NCBI GenBank assembly: GCA_001986395.2
Contig: MQVO02000005.1
Span: forward strand, 1,302,001 to 1,366,000
Direction of reading: 5' to 3'
DNA from: Irpex lacteus
Lineage: Eukaryota; Basidiomycota; Agaricomycetes; Polyporales; Irpicaceae
DNA: 64,000 nucleotides
Under the pieces are notes generated by a model that was not told the DNA's origin, did no database searches, and saw only the letters and a program-made list of their open reading frames with translations. The first letter of the stretch is position 1. Each line of letters begins with the position of its first letter. The translations under genes and the position numbers were made by a program. Positions 1 through 14,067 of the stretch are shown one piece after another.

Positions 1-3000
1 TTCCTTTTCTTCCGCAAGCCAAGTCGATCGCTGCTCAGTCGCATTCAGCCCATTTTTCCTATTCTTCCAAGTTGCTCTCTGTCTTTTGTGTATAACTTGT
101 AAAACTCACGCTCAGCTTATTTGTACATGACACCCTCAGAACACAGGAATTCAAGTTCGCGCCCATGCATCGTTGGTTGTCCCTGTTGAACTATGACGCC
201 TGATCTACAACGCTCAGCTCCGAGGTACTACAGTGTGCCTGGACGTGTATAGAACGACATGAACCGTTTGATTAGATTTCTGCGCGCGCGGAGCTCAAGT
301 TGCACTGCTAACGTCCAGCGTGTAGCCGTAGACTCGGTATGACTGACAGGATCGACAGGTCACCTGCCAGTGGTACATTGTCATATGAATATACCTCCTC
401 GACATCAAGACAGACTTATAGGAACGTAACTACGTTGACTATAGCACGTGAATATATACTAGTCTGGGTTAGTCCTATAAGTTTACGGCACTGCCTGCCA
501 ATGCTTTCAATAAGATTCTCTCGATTGAGTTATTCTATTGCATGAAACCCACCATCAGGCTCAGACTTCGATGCACACGGAGAGGGCCAGGGAAATTCTG
601 GAAAGGGCAAGGCGTCGCCATAGGGCAGTAGGTATTGTTCGCGATTATCAGAATACAATTGCGACGTCATCAGGGAGAAGAGATACCCCAGGAGGTTTCT
701 CAACTTACTTGCTGCTTTTGGCAGGAGCCTGATTCGTAACGAGCGCCTGATCGCAAATCGAGAGGCGGCACATCGTTGAAACGTCCTTGAGTCCGCTCAG
801 AAAATTTTACATCCTCAACTCGCGCGAATAATGCTAGTAGCTATCGTATGTCTTGGGCTCGAGGACCGAAAAGACAACGTAATCATTTTGTACGCTTCAA
901 GCAGTTCCTTCGATGGCTAATGTAGGTGCAATGAACTTGAAGAACATAAAACACACACCCCTCCCCACCGAGCCGTAGTACGCGTGCTGGCGTATATCGA
1001 GGCTCGGTGAGGGTCACACAGTACGATCAATACAACCCGTTACCTAAACCTCTTCAGGCAGTCAATTCGTCCACTACGCCCACCCATAGCATCCGCAGGC
1101 AGGCACAACCCCCGGACGGAACCTCTCCTATTGGGCCCGCAATCGTACCTTTTTTCTTCCCCGCTCGTGTGAAGTTCCGGTTCTGGTGAGGCCTGGGGCA
1201 AGAGCTGGAGAGACCCCAGCCCCAGCCCTGGCTTTCCGGGGTAAGGCAGCATGTGCCGTACGAGTCGAGGTTCATCGTTCATCAGCCATCAAGGGTCAAA
1301 AAAGGCTCCGCTACTGCCCGCCCGTTGGTCGTCTAGGCTTTTGCGATGGACGAGGGGCGAGGACTCGAGCTCGGTTTCCTTTGTTAGATGAGTGGTCCAT
1401 CGATGACATGAATTTACAGGAAAAGTAAAGGGCCCCTGAGGTCGAAACGCAGCCACCTAGTATTAAACAACGATGATTCTGATACATTTTTCGATAGAGG
1501 AGACAAGGCGATTTCTCGCACCTGAACAGGAGGGCGTTCTGTTATTGCCTATCGAGGAAAGCGTAGAATTCGAAGCGAGAAGCCTGGTGGCGCCAGGCAC
1601 CCCATCCTCTCTGGCAGCCAGGCATCTTTTCTTCTTCCGGTATTTAGGCCCGATCGCCGCCTCCGCTTCAGGCGTAAAGAGCTAAATTAGAAAAATGAGC
1701 GTAAAGGGCAGAGACAACGTCCGTCAGTCGGGATGAATTAGCCGGAATAGAGTGTGGGAACGTACGAGCGGAAGGCAGCAAGGATGGAGGGTGCTTTTGC
1801 TCAGCGCTCATCCTCTAGAGCGTATGTTCGCCCGTGGGAAACGGCTTCTGCACTTCTGTACAAATGAGCCCGAAGGAGCTGTGATAGGACGGCGATATCT
1901 GTGAGCACAGATCGGGGACTGCACCGAACGACAACATTTCTTGGGTAGGATGCTTGAATAGGAAGGTGATAATGGACCATGGTCATGAGAGACACGAGGA
2001 TCGCGTGCAATACGTATGGGGCCTTTGTGACTATATGGATCGTAGTCGTAACGCAGGGTCTTATGCGGCCGTGCATAGACATATGATATCATACGAACCT
2101 AGAAACTTAAAGCACGTGAGGTGACACCATTGAAGGTGATCGTGGGTTTGGGCATTTTCAAATTCACGTCACTGAACGAGGCGTAGTGGTGCACAGATGA
2201 TCAAAAAAGGCAATACTGTGTATCTTAGTAGATGAGTATCGAGCACCTATGCTGGTCTGTTGTAGTATCGTCTATAAAAGATATCTGCGTCATCACTAGC
2301 AGTGAAATGCGCGAACTCACGGTGGCATTCGCACTGCGTCCTTCTTATTCCTAGTAGACCAGCCCAGCGTTGGTTGGTAGTCGGATAGAGTAGGATGTAA
2401 GCACCCTAGACACTCACATTTGTTTCTACTGTAATGCCCATATAGTTAACGTCCATTCAGTAGATGGTCTGTAAGACACGTACCGTAGATATCACAGAAA
2501 CACCCCAACGGCTGAGACTCAGCGACACCGAATTGTGCAAATACACTCTTCAGCTATCCACGATGGTACACTTCCACACACAGGTACAATCATCATTTAC
2601 CTATATTAGTTGAGATGAAATGCAAATTACCCGCGACCAACTTATCTCATCGTACATCTCCGCTGTGGACGGCACAAATCGTCGATAGCCTTTCAACAAA
2701 CCTGATTTGTTTGTGAGATGAAATGTCACTCTCGGAAGTGGGTTATACCCAATCTGAAATACTCACCGGCAATTCATGCCCTACTGTCCAATGCCATCGA
2801 GGCCGTATATCGTATTGTTATGAGTCCACGTTATTATCGTGTGTGGCCCAGGCACCATACGAGAATATACCGGACCATTTCCCCGACGACACTGTGAAAC
2901 GCCACTAAACCCTATGTATAGGTCCATGTCATAAAGGACTTACCGAGTCATATATGTGATGCAGCAAGGGTCCTTGAGCGTAAATGAAGGAACTGCTAAG

Positions 3001-5869
3001 TAATCGTCGGATGTTTGTCCAGGGCCCTTGAAGATCCGATGTGGCCAAGAACCCGGACGGTCCGAATCGAATTGTGTCCACCGTCTCGGACTTGGGCACT
3101 GCACAGCACAGCACTCATTACCTGCATCCAGTTTCCAGGCACCGGCAGTTTGAACGGTAGTAAGTGATCAGACTACACAACAGCATGATTCATGTCGAAG
3201 ATGCATACCTACCAGCAACCCGAAGAGGCCCCGCTTAGGTCACGAAACAAGATACGTGGCTATGTGGCAAAGCAGTCATCCTCGGGTAGCATTGCTAGAG
3301 TGTACCAGACCGTATGAAAGCACCGGCCGAGCGAAACTACAGCACAGGCTAGAATCTAGCGTACCTGACCCTCAGAAAGCAGTGGCCCGGACATTTTGAA
3401 TTCTGAGATGGACTCGCGGGCCGCCGCTGTCGTGTTGTGATGAAATTCACGAGCCACGGGCCTATAATGCCGGAGCAAGGGAACTAACCTGTGTATCTTC
3501 ATGCATGCCATAGAAAGTCCATAAGGCTTGCCTGGGAGCTTCGTCATAAGTAGTTTGGAGGCAGGCGAACGTCAACGGACCTCGTAAAGCCCTCTTCACC
3601 CTCCCCCAGGTAAAATTGGGTACGGACCATGATACCTACCCCATGATTAATCGCACACAATCACAAGAGCAGCTGGAATGCAAATATTCGGGAAGCACGG
3701 GTCCCCTTTGCGTGGGACGGAGAGACGGAGGGACGGGACCCGGGGAGGATCTTCGGACTTTTTATGTTCGAGTGCGGGGTACTGCGGGGTAATGGAAGCG
3801 TATATAAAGAGCTGGTAATGAGCACCTGTACGATGGTTGGACGGGTACCCATTGGCTCTATTATTTCTCGTGCTTCTTCTTACCCTGATTTGCTGCTTCG
3901 TGTCGGGCCGCCCGGCCTTGCTTCCTGCATTCGAAGGACTGCTCGTTGGCGTGTGGTCGAAGCCTACAGTTCTATATCTGCGTGAGTATGATGGTGGCGA
4001 GATGACGGTGGCCGGGTCAGAGGGTTGATGGGGTAGCAGGGAAGGGGAGATGGAGCATGGTTGTGAGTCGCTGAGTGACATACGGAAGTCTATGGATCGA
4101 ATCGGAGGTTGGGCGGAGCGTGTGGTTGGATACGGTGAAGTCAGGAAGGGATGTTTGGGAGGGCAATGTGCTTTCGATTACTCGTACGCATTGGTCGAGG
4201 TATGAGGGGATGGAAGGAAGGCGAGTCGAATCTGCAGAAGACCTCAAAGCAGAGCATGCGAGGAAGGGATACATGGTTCCGGATTATCGCCAAGGATACC
4301 AGCAGAGAAGGCGGCGCAGCAATTGCCCACATATTCACTCGACTCTGCCTGATCGTGGAGGAGAATGCTGGGCAGGGCTCCGTACAAGCGATAAAGTGTG
4401 GAGGTATGGGCTCAGGTGAGTGAAGTCTGTCATATCATGCAAGGGGCTTCTATGGGATAGGCGAGAGTCAGTATCTTATAAGTTGGGAGCGGGAACTTCT
4501 AGAAGTGCCATACCGTAAGGTGATAGATGGGAAAGTGTGTACTATAGTCATAGTGCTGGCGCAACGTCACGGTACCGCAGTGAACTTTGAGAGTAGGAGA
4601 AGTTGTGTAAGACGCTTCATGAGCCTGAACGAGCTTTACGTACATTATTCATGGCAGGATTATCATATTTTACTGTACTATAGCTTGTAAGCTCTCAAAG
4701 GGCGAAATTGACATAACATACCGATGTGACAAGCACTGCAGCCTATGACGCGAAAAGCACCGTCTTCTGAGATCCAAATGACTGCTCTGTGATCCTCGTT
4801 AGCTGTATTAATCGTCTGTACGACAAAATCAACGACGTTCGTGATCATCAGCAGCTCGAGAGACTCAAGTATCCTTGTTCTACGTGTATTGCGGTGAGGC
4901 GTTGTGTCCAAAATCTATTCGAGCGCCGTGCTCCCAAAAGGGAAGGAGAAATGCGGAGAAATGCTGGAGAAACCTCGATGTGATACGCGCCCATAAATTT
5001 CGGATCAGTGTACCGATCCCGGTTGCAATTGCCGTAGCCCAGAGGTTGAAGCGTCCCTCAATCGAGCCCTGCACAGGGCAGATTGTTTGAGAGACAACTT
5101 CTTCTTTTGCAACTTCTATACACATCCCACCTTTTCTCGTTCAGACTTTTGGACCCCACGGAAGGCTACAATAAGTGCGGCGGTGGACTTTCAGCTATAT
5201 TTATGCTATATTGGCCCTCTCCCACACAAACTCCGACTATGACCATGGCCACAACTTCAAACCCTCGCAAGAGCGTAGACAGGAGAACTCGTCTGCATCG
5301 TATGTGGGGTCGCCCTCGATGTTCACTTTCAGCGGCTTTCGGCTGGCCGAGCAACCCCACTTTGTGGGGATCCGTTCAACCTGAAGTCCTCGAGTAGTCC
5401 TCGACCTTCGGCTTTCCGACAATCGCCACTGGGTCTCTGCTATTATTGGGTGCCACGAACGACTCACACGTCCGGGACCACCCTGCCGTGCGGCATCCGC
5501 GGTCTGGCATGGGCTTCAGCAGATGACACTGTGCGGCCCGTTTGCTGTGGCAGCACTCTCAGAACTGTGAGCGTTTGCTGTGAATGCAGAAACGATGGGG
5601 GATTCGGAGGACGTGCATGAGAGTAAAGTAAGTACCTGTCTGGTGAAGGCCTGGATGTTAGTGCAAAGTAGTACTGGCGTTGCGGCAGGTCTTGCCGTTC
5701 GCCGTAGCACGATATTTAATCATCACGGCTTAGTATGGGTAAAAGCCAATAAGATCATAGAACACCCCTAGAACGTATCGAGTCTGCTATAAGATCCCGC
5801 CGATCCGCTCGCAGCGAGTCGAGTTCTCCTCCTTCTCTCATTCACATACCACTACTGTCACAAATAAAC
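1..5869. other. Gene-poor left flank
   Basis: No recognisable protein, RNA gene or intact transposon was found here. Reading frames are short, overlap on both strands and show no family motif. Between about 3,700 and 4,430 the sequence is richer in G+C, carries a TATA-like tatataaag near 3,800, and has open frames of 114 and 90 codons on + and 144 codons on -. None resembles a known family, so a degenerate or lineage-specific gene is possible but unsupported. The last few hundred bases before 5,870 probably contain the promoter and 5' leader of the dihydroxyacetone kinase gene. Confidence 0.5.
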
Positions 5870-8208
5870 ATGTCCGCCTGTAAGCAATTCTGGCCCTCGA
5901 CGACGACGATGTTCACTGATTGCGTTGTGTTAGCAAAACACTTTCTGAACAAACCGGAGAGTTTGGTTATTGAGTCTTTGCAGGGAGTCGCTGCTCTTAA
6001 CCCAGATCTCGGCCTGGACGTCCCCAATAAAGGTGTGTAGTAGTGCATCTAGTCGCGGAGTGTACGTACTGAAAATCTCGTCTCTACCACCAAAGTTCTG
6101 TACAATGCGGCCCATGATCGCTCAAAGGTTGCGTTGATCTGCGGTGGTGGATCTGGACATGAACCGGCTCACGCGGGATATGTTGGTGAGTACTAGTGAA
6201 GCGCATCTTGCAGCGAAGACGTAAGGCTAATGCGGTTGATCAGGCGATGGTGTACTTTCAGGTGTGTGCTCTTTGTCGCCCTAGGATCTTTTGGACATCC
6301 CTGACCTCCAATGTAGCTGCTGCTGCCGGAGCAGTGTTCGCATCCCCCAACCCAGCACAAGTGCGTAGAGCCATCGATCTCGTACCAAGTGACAAAGGGT
6401 GAGCCACTCTCAACCCTCATACCACACCATTGTACTGATTATCGTGAGCCAGAACTGTGATCATCGTAAAGTAGGCAACTCTTAGCGGAATCCACCTTCG
6501 CACGCTAATGTGCTACTAGAAACTACACCGGAGATATCCTCAACTTTGGTCTCGCGGCAGAACAATACGCTGCCATACACCCAGACAAGTCCGACAAGGT
6601 TAGGTTCATCATCGTGGGTGATGACGTCGCCGTTGGCCGCACCCAAGGCAAAATCGTCGGACGCAGAGGTTTGGCGGGTACTGTGCTGGTGTACAAGATC
6701 GCCGGTGCCCTGGCGAGACAGGGAGCATCGCTTAACGAAGTATACGACATTGCCGAATATGTCGCTTCTCGTTTGGCTACTATTGGTGTTGGTCTTGACC
6801 ATTGTCACGTATGTCTTCTCCCTAGTGCTAGTGGAAACGGAACTCATTTCGATTGCATGTGTATTTAGGTCCCAGGAACTGCCTCTGCCGAGTCTCACCT
6901 CGGTGCTACCGAAATAGAGATAGGTATGGGCATCCACAACGAGCCCGGCGCACGTCGTATCTCCCCAGTCCCGCCCTTGAGCGAACTTATCCCGCAGCTC
7001 GTCAGCAACCTCATATCGACGACGGACCCCGAACGCTCGTTCGTACCCTTCAAGGGTAAGGGTGATCGCGTTGTTCTTCTCGTCAACAACCTGGGGGGCA
7101 CAAGTGAGCTTGAGATAGCTGCTGTCGCCCGCGAGGCGAAGAAGGTGCTCCTTGCCCAGGACATCACGATCGAACGTGTTATCACGGGCACTTTCATGGT
7201 ATGTCTTCTCACTTCCTGGGTTGTAGGATGCGACGAACGCTGATATATCATTGTCAGACGAGCTTAAACATGCCTGGATTCTCCTTGACTCTCCTCCTCC
7301 TCCCCGACTCAACAGAGCCCAACGCACCTTCCGCAGAGAAGATACTCGCTCTCCTGGACGAGCCTGCCTCTGTGCCAGGATGGAAGTGGACGGCTGGTAA
7401 ACCACCAGCTGAGACCGCGATTGCTCCTCAAGTGGGCGAGGCAGTCGCGCTCGGCGGACAGGACGCCAAGTTGAAGGCTGCCGACGACAAGGCGTTTGTG
7501 GACGCCATCGTACGCGCTGCCAACTCTATCATCAAAGAGGAGCCCGAGATCACGAGGATGGACAACATCGCGGGAGACGGAGACTGTGGGCTGACACTTA
7601 AGGGCGGCGCAGAAGGTACGTCTGGGGATTGTAAAGCGAAAAACGGCTCTAATGACCACTTTGTTTGTGATAGCTGTCATTGCTGACATTCAGAGTGGCA
7701 AGATTTCGGGCCAGAATGTGGTTCAGTCCGTAATCGCTATCTCCAAGATTGCGGAGGAGCAGATGGGTGGAACCAGCGGAGCCATATACTCGTCAGTTTT
7801 TATCGTCGTTTTGGCTATGTAACATGTTGGCTAACCGCCATCCATAGAATTTTCTTCTCTGCACTCGCCCAAGCCTTGGCAACGGCTACCGAGACCACAC
7901 TGGCCCCGGAGGTTTGGTCCAAAGCACTCACCTCCGCTCTTAAACGTCTTTACACCTACACCCGTGCTCGCCCACCATCACGTACACTTGTCGATCCTCT
8001 GCAGGCGTTCATCGAAACTCTGGCGAGCTCACCAAGCGACTTCGCCGCAGCTGTCAAGGCCGCGGGTGACGCTGCACAGAAGACAAGCGAATTGGAGGCC
8101 AAGGCTGGACGGAGCGCGTACGTTGAGGGGGACAGGCTCAAGCAGGAGAAGGTCCCTGACCCGGGTGCGTGGGGTGTGAAGGCTATCCTCGAAGGTCTTC
8201 TCGCGTGA
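5870..8208 (+). CDS. DAK1: Dihydroxyacetone (glycerone) kinase
   Basis: Phosphorylates dihydroxyacetone with ATP to give dihydroxyacetone phosphate in the cytosol, feeding glycolysis and detoxifying dihydroxyacetone. The ATG at 5,870 is followed after ten bases by an intron (5,880-5,933); splicing gives a start reading MSASKHFLNKPESLV. The DhaK half shows the glycine-rich GGGSGHEPAHAGYVG and the substrate-pocket GLDHCHVPGT, which includes the histidine expected to bind the carbonyl. The DhaL (ATP-binding) half shows DNIAGDGDCGLTLKGGAE, the Asp-rich metal-binding loop. At least seven introns interrupt the gene, and the product is about 590 residues, normal for fungal Dak proteins. The stop at 8,206 lies 240 bp before the next start. 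A long antisense frame opposite the 6.5-7.4 kb exons reflects codon bias. Confidence 0.95.
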
Positions 8209-8449
8209 GACGAACTAGGAGGAAACACTGAATGTAACTGTATCACTACGTAAAGAATAAGAAACCCCCTTGTATTAGAATCAATAGATCTTTGAATGCG
8301 AGTAATGAAGTGAATAAGAAAGAGAGAATGACATCACCCGGGTTTGTTACCCCGCGTTTGAAGAAGTTCGTATGCTACTTAACCTTGCCTCGCGGGCGCC
8401 TAGGAGTAATTTCCCTCTCAAACTTTACAGTTAACGACTTACGCATGTC

Positions 8450-11400
8450 ATGCTGACCCCGCCATCTTCTACTTCCTCACCCTCATTGACCCCGACCGAC
8501 GCACAACCGAACAGCCGTAAACGACAACGCTCGCTCTCTACTCATTCTGAATCATCCACGACCTCTGCAAAACGATCCATGTCTGAAGATCCTACGAATA
8601 CGCCACGATCTAAGGACCTCTCGGCTTTGAACCTTAACGATGCTGCTTCTGGGAATACGGCGGCCGATATCGACGCCTATATGGCTGAGCAAGGTGACGC
8701 GAGCGGTGAGGCCACAGTCTCCAGCGCGGACGCGCCGTCGATCACGCTGAACGGCGGCGGCGTGGCCTCTGCGCATTCTACACCGCCGCCGGCGTCCTCT
8801 TCTCCAGCAGAGAAGCTGGAATATATACGACAACTGTGTGCTACACCGCTGAAGGCGGGCGACACGTGGTACCTTGTTTCGAAGCGGTGGTACAGACGAT
8901 GGGAGAAGGCGTGTACTGGTGAGGAAGACAAAGATGGCCCGGTGCAGGAGAAAGACCTCGAGCCTGTGGACAATGCATCGCTGGTCGATATGCGTGGCAA
9001 GATCGTCTCAACTATTATCGAACATGTGGATGTTGAGTATGTCCCAGAGGCGGCCTGGCAAGCGTTTGTAACTTGGTACGTAATTGTACTGTCAATTATG
9101 CAAAGAGATGACCTGAGCGAATACGCTTCTAGGTATGGCAAACCACTGTGGCCGCTACCACGTAAAGTCATCACAAGGGGTATCCTACAAGAGGCCACCA
9201 TCGAACTTCATCCGCCTCAATTCTTCACTCACATCCTTCTCGATACCAAGCCAGATGCCGTGCTACACCCTAGTGAAACTACCCGCGAGATAGTTATGTC
9301 CAGCAAGGACACCGTGTCCGATCTGCGCAAGGCTATCGTGGAAGCTCACTCTATAAACAACGCTCATAGACTAGAGTATCGAATATGGAAGCTGGACGAT
9401 TTCCACACTGGTGGCGTCGCGCATATAACTGTCGAAGACCTCATCCGCACAGGCGCCACTATCGTGGAGGCAAGTAACTCTGCTCTCGACGAGGCTCTTA
9501 TCGATAGCGGCGATTCGTTTGTGATCGAGTTTCAAACCGATGGCGAGTGGCTCGTCGATGCCAGCACTGTCCCTGCGAAGCCTGGAGATACTGTCGTCGC
9601 GCCCGCCTCGCAGAACATCAATGCTCCGCAACCGTTATTTAGCTCGGGCCAGGATTTCTTCTCGCAGATGCAGAAGAAGAGTCCTACCACCAGTCTGAGC
9701 AGCTCGACGGCTGTTGTGCCCTCTCAGACTACCCTCCAACCTCCTGCTCTTATCAAGCCTGCAGCCTCGAAAGACCTGCGTTTGAAGGTCAACAAACCGC
9801 TTCCTGGTACTTTAGGACTTGGTAACATGTGAATATGCACACGATCTCGCTGAGCGCATACTGATTGTGTTTTCCAGGGGCAACACGTGTTTCATGAACT
9901 CCGCGATACAATGTCTGGCACATACAAAGGAGTTGGTGGACTACTTCCTGAGTGCGTTCAGTCTCTTCCCTGCACTCCAATACCAAAATGTAATACATTG
10001 CTAAAAGTTCCACGCAGCCGGTGTGTTCGAGCAAGAACTCAACACCGACAACCCCTTGGGCATGGGTGGCGCTATCGCTGAGGCGTTTGGCCAGCTCTTG
10101 CGCAAGATCTGGACTCCTACGACTTCGAACACGTCTTACTCTCCCCGCGAGTTCAAACAGGCTCTTCAGAGATTCGCGCCACAGTTTAGCGGATATCAAC
10201 AGCACGACTCGCAAGAACTCGTGGCGTTCCTATTGGATGGACTCCATGAAGACTTGAATCGAGTGTTGAAGAAGCCTTACGTGGAGAAGCCAGATTGGGA
10301 GGGTGGAGGTGACAAGGAGCTTGTTCAGCTGGCTCAGAAGTCCTGGGAAGGATACATGAAGCGTAACGATAGTGTAATCGTGGATCTTTTCCAAGGGCAG
10401 TATCAGAGTACACTTGTTTGCCCAGAATGCCAGAAGGTATGTTTCTTCTTGTTCGAATGGTGCACTTCGTATTGAACTGCCTTAGGTTTCGATCACCTTC
10501 GATCCCTTCATGTACTTGACGTTGCCTTTGCCAGTGCAGAAGAAGTGGAGACATAAGATCTACTACATCCCCTGGGACATAGAGAAGCCTCACCAGGAGG
10601 TAAAGACAGCTTCAGTACCTTGAGATTATCGTCGCTGAATAGTTTCAAGGTCCCGATTGAGATCAGCAGCCAGAGCACCTTTAAGGATGTCCGTGCGTTG
10701 TTGGGACGATGGATGGACGCAGACCCAACACACGTAAGCCGGTCTTCCGTCATTTTTGACTGTTTCTTATCTTTTTCGTAGCTCGTGACGTTGGAGATTT
10801 TCAATCATCGGTTCTACAAGAACCTCGACGACAACACGATGGTCACGGATATGGCCGATTCTGATATCATCGCTTGCTACGAGCTCCCCTGTCATTCCCA
10901 ACAAACTCGGTCATTCAAGCGACAGGAAGGAGACCCGTTCATCCTCTCCGTCACTCTTACCGAAAGTCGTCCCATACAGCGTTATAACAACTCCACGCAA
11001 CATTTCGGCTATCCTTTCCTTATCGTCGTTACAGAGGAGCAAGCGAAGAATCTCGACTCAATATACGACCTTGTTGTTGAGCGACTGCAGAAGTGGACGA
11101 CGAACGTCCGCGATTTGCACACATGGGAAGCAGGTCGGGCTTCTTCGCCTATGGAGGAGGTCCCTATACCTCTTGCTCCGAACACCAAGGTCGAGACGGT
11201 CACAGAGTTTCAGGAGAACGGAGATATTGTCACTGTGACAGAAGCCGTACCCGAGGAAGGCGATATCGCTGACGAGAAGAGCATCGTGACGGAGCAAGAT
11301 GGCGATGCTAACGAAGAGCCCCCTCGTCGTGTGGGCTACAAGAAAGGTCTCTTCAACTTGCGGATTAATCCTGGTACTGCCCAGTATGGCGTCGGATATA

Positions 11401-12838
11401 GCACAATGGCGAGCTCCCGTGTGGAAACCTGGGATCAGCGTGTAGAGCGGCTGAAGGAGGAAGAATCGCCAGTTCTACTGCAAGAATGTGACTCGATCCA
11501 TTGCGAGTTCGACGAGAACGTTAGGGCGTACTACTTTGGGGAGAAGCCTCGCTTCGAGCATGCGAAGTGGGCACAATGGGAAACGTTCATTCATCCAGAG
11601 CTCTCTGCGTCGCGTGAGGCGGCGAGCCAACAGAAGAAGAAAGGCATCACCTTGCAAGACTGCCTGGATGAGTTCACGAAGGAGGAGCAACTGGGCGAGG
11701 ACGACCTGTGGTATTGCCCCAACTGCAAGAAACATCAACAGGCGACGAAGCGGTTCGATCTCTGGAGCGTTCCCGACGTGTTAGTCGTGCACCTAAAGCG
11801 CTTCAGCAACAACAGGTCTTTGCGAGACAAGCTTGACACGCTCGTTGATTTCCCTCTGGAAGGCTTAGATCTTACGGCGATGGTAGGCGAACGGCAGGTG
11901 GCAAAGCGGCTAACGGAGAAGGGCGAAGATCCTCATTCGCTTGGGCTACAAGACGTTGACGAACCCCTGATTTACGACCTTTATGCCGTGGACGAACATA
12001 TGGGTGGTCTTGGTGGTGGTCACTACCGCGCATACGCGCACAACGACCCGGATGACAAGTGGTACCATTTCGACGACTCATACGTGACCGCTTCTCAGGC
12101 TTCCTCTTGCGTCGTAAGGAAAACCATCTGCCTATTAGGCGAATAAAATGCTGATATTTTTGTCAGAACGCGAACGCCTATCTTCTGTTCTACAAAAGGC
12201 GAGCTTCTCGACCTCTCGGCGGCAAGAGTCACGAGAAGGTTGAGGCTGCCAAGAAGCTCGCTGCGAAGTCTGAGACAGAAGACGCCGATATATCAATGGA
12301 CGTAGAACCCCAGATCGACACTCAGCTACCGACTCCTCCCTCCGAGAACGACAGCCTCCCTTTCAGAAAGGACTTTCTTCTTAGGTCTCCATCGAACGCT
12401 TGGCATCAGTGGAATCCAGCGTCGTCTAATCCTCAGTCGTCTCCCTCGTCATCCAGCGGAGTCAGCGACAGCCTGGATCCCCCAGCTTTCGAGGATTCTC
12501 CCAACGATTTTCTCATCCAGTCCAACTGGAATGATGGCGAGCCGCTGGAGCTCAAGACGTTCGAATTCCCTGACCCGACGTCGAATGGCTCACCCTCGTC
12601 GGTCAATGCGGAATTTGACCAAGAGGAGCTTGACATCGATATCAATGACGACTCTTTGAACAAGTTCCAGCCAACATCGCCGGTTGATGATGAAGACATT
12701 CCCGACCTGGAGAGCGTCGAGACGTTCTCACAAGTGACGCAGGTGCCAAAACCGGAAGGACTCGATCAAAAGCCGCCTACGCCGCCCTCCGAGACGGACG
12801 CCGACAAGGATGCTACGCATACGGACATGAACATATAG
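8450..12838 (+). CDS. Ubiquitin carboxyl-terminal hydrolase, DUSP-type (Ubp12/USP4-15-like)
   Basis: Cysteine protease that removes ubiquitin from proteins. Predicted at about 1,340 residues from seven or more exons. The order is: a low-complexity Ser/Pro/Thr-rich start; a DUSP domain around residues 120-240, ending near [11 protein letters not shown]; a ubiquitin-like segment; then the USP catalytic domain. The Cys box reads [17 protein letters not shown] and spans an intron at about 9,834-9,877. The [20 protein letters not shown] box, zinc-ribbon cysteines (CPECQK, CPNC) and the His box GGHYRAYA are all present. An acidic, Pro/Ser-rich tail follows. The intron at 9,075-9,131 is 57 nt, in frame and stop-free, so naive translation adds 19 residues inside the DUSP domain. 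The ATG at 8,450 is the first in frame; one at 8,579 is an alternative. The match is to the yeast Ubp12 and animal USP4/11/15 group. Confidence 0.93.
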
Positions 12839-14067
12839 GGATGTGTGTATATTAGACGACGACGCATAATGCCTCTGTATTTTCTAGATTAGATTTGCCT
12901 ATAGTACGCACTCAATCATCGCAAAATGGTGTATAGCAACAAGTTTTCGACGCATTTATGCATGAGGCGGGCTAGCACACGTTTTGGAGCTGATTTCTAT
13001 TCACAGTGGGCATGAAGGGCTTTGGACAAGGACGGAAGACAACCAATATCGCAGAGGCCACCAGTCTTGAAGTACGGTGCGTTGCTTTCTATGATTCGTA
13101 TCATTAATGTTCTCACTCGCTATGTAGAACCAGCGCGAAGGCATTCTTAAGACACCCCAATAGCACATTAGTTAACTTACGATTTTTTAAGCGTAGCTTT
13201 GTCACCAACAGCAGTGAATGCGGCTGACCTCCGACCCGAGAGTGCAGGAGCTCCAGAAGTGATCGCTTTAGTGTTGCGCACACGCAGGAGTCAGCCTCAA
13301 CGGCCGATCGTAAGCACTCTTCCCGCCATCCCTATAGTTGACATTGTCAGCAGCACCGCCGATCTGAGAGGCATATAAACTGCTGCCTGTCGTAGTGAGT
13401 CCCTTGTCCGTTCTTTCTTCTTCCCCCCATCCCTGGTCGGATGATGTCTTCTTCTTGTCTCTTCTTCCCTACTTTTATTATGTCTCTCTTCTTCCGTATT
13501 CAACCTACCCCCACTTCCCTGCGCCGTCCCTTTCGATGACATGCGGCCATCATCAACTTGACCCAAGGTCGACATGACATGATCATAACACAGGTACGTC
13601 TTGGGGAGAACCGTCACTTATACCTTCGACTCACACTCCTCATCAGTAGTGCCAGGCCACCAGCGATGCCTTCGATACGAGCTAGTGACAGGAGACATTT
13701 GGTTGACCGTGTATTTGGTGAGTAGTTATGTGCTGTCAGCCGCTCGACATGGGACTCACACATTCATTCAGTGGATTGTACCTTTTGCGGGTGAGCTGAG
13801 CTGCCAATCAGATCCCCGTCTGCATCCCCGCACGCCCATGTGTCATCCAAACAATCCTTCAAGATCAAGCTCTCATCCCGTGGAGGAAGTTCCAGTACCC
13901 ACGCAAAGCTGCAAGACCTTTTCATCAGCCTTACGCTTCATCGATGTCTATCAACTCTACCTCCCCTGTCGTTTCCTTCTCCTTCCGCTCCACTTTCTTC
14001 AAGTTCCCAGGACGCTAGACGTCAGAAACGGACCACAGCGAAAGCCTCCTCCCTAATCTTCAATCCT

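Noticed and set aside
970..1012. Inverted repeat accgagcc/ggctcggt, possible terminator or tRNA arm
   Set aside because: Only 8 bp of stem with no tRNA A or B box and no T run; not distinguishable from chance.
3837..4028. Hydrophobic frame resembling a signal peptide or membrane segment
   Set aside because: There is no ATG in frame (a stop lies at 3,819) and no family resemblance follows.
3647..4419. Overlapping 144-codon (-) and 114-codon (+) frames in the left flank
   Set aside because: Neither has a recognisable motif, intron pattern or clear promoter; a lineage-specific gene cannot be excluded but is not supported.
6482..7405. 307-codon antisense frame opposite the dihydroxyacetone kinase
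   Set aside because: It lies exactly opposite conserved DAK exons and their introns and has no domain of its own; it results from codon bias on the sense strand.
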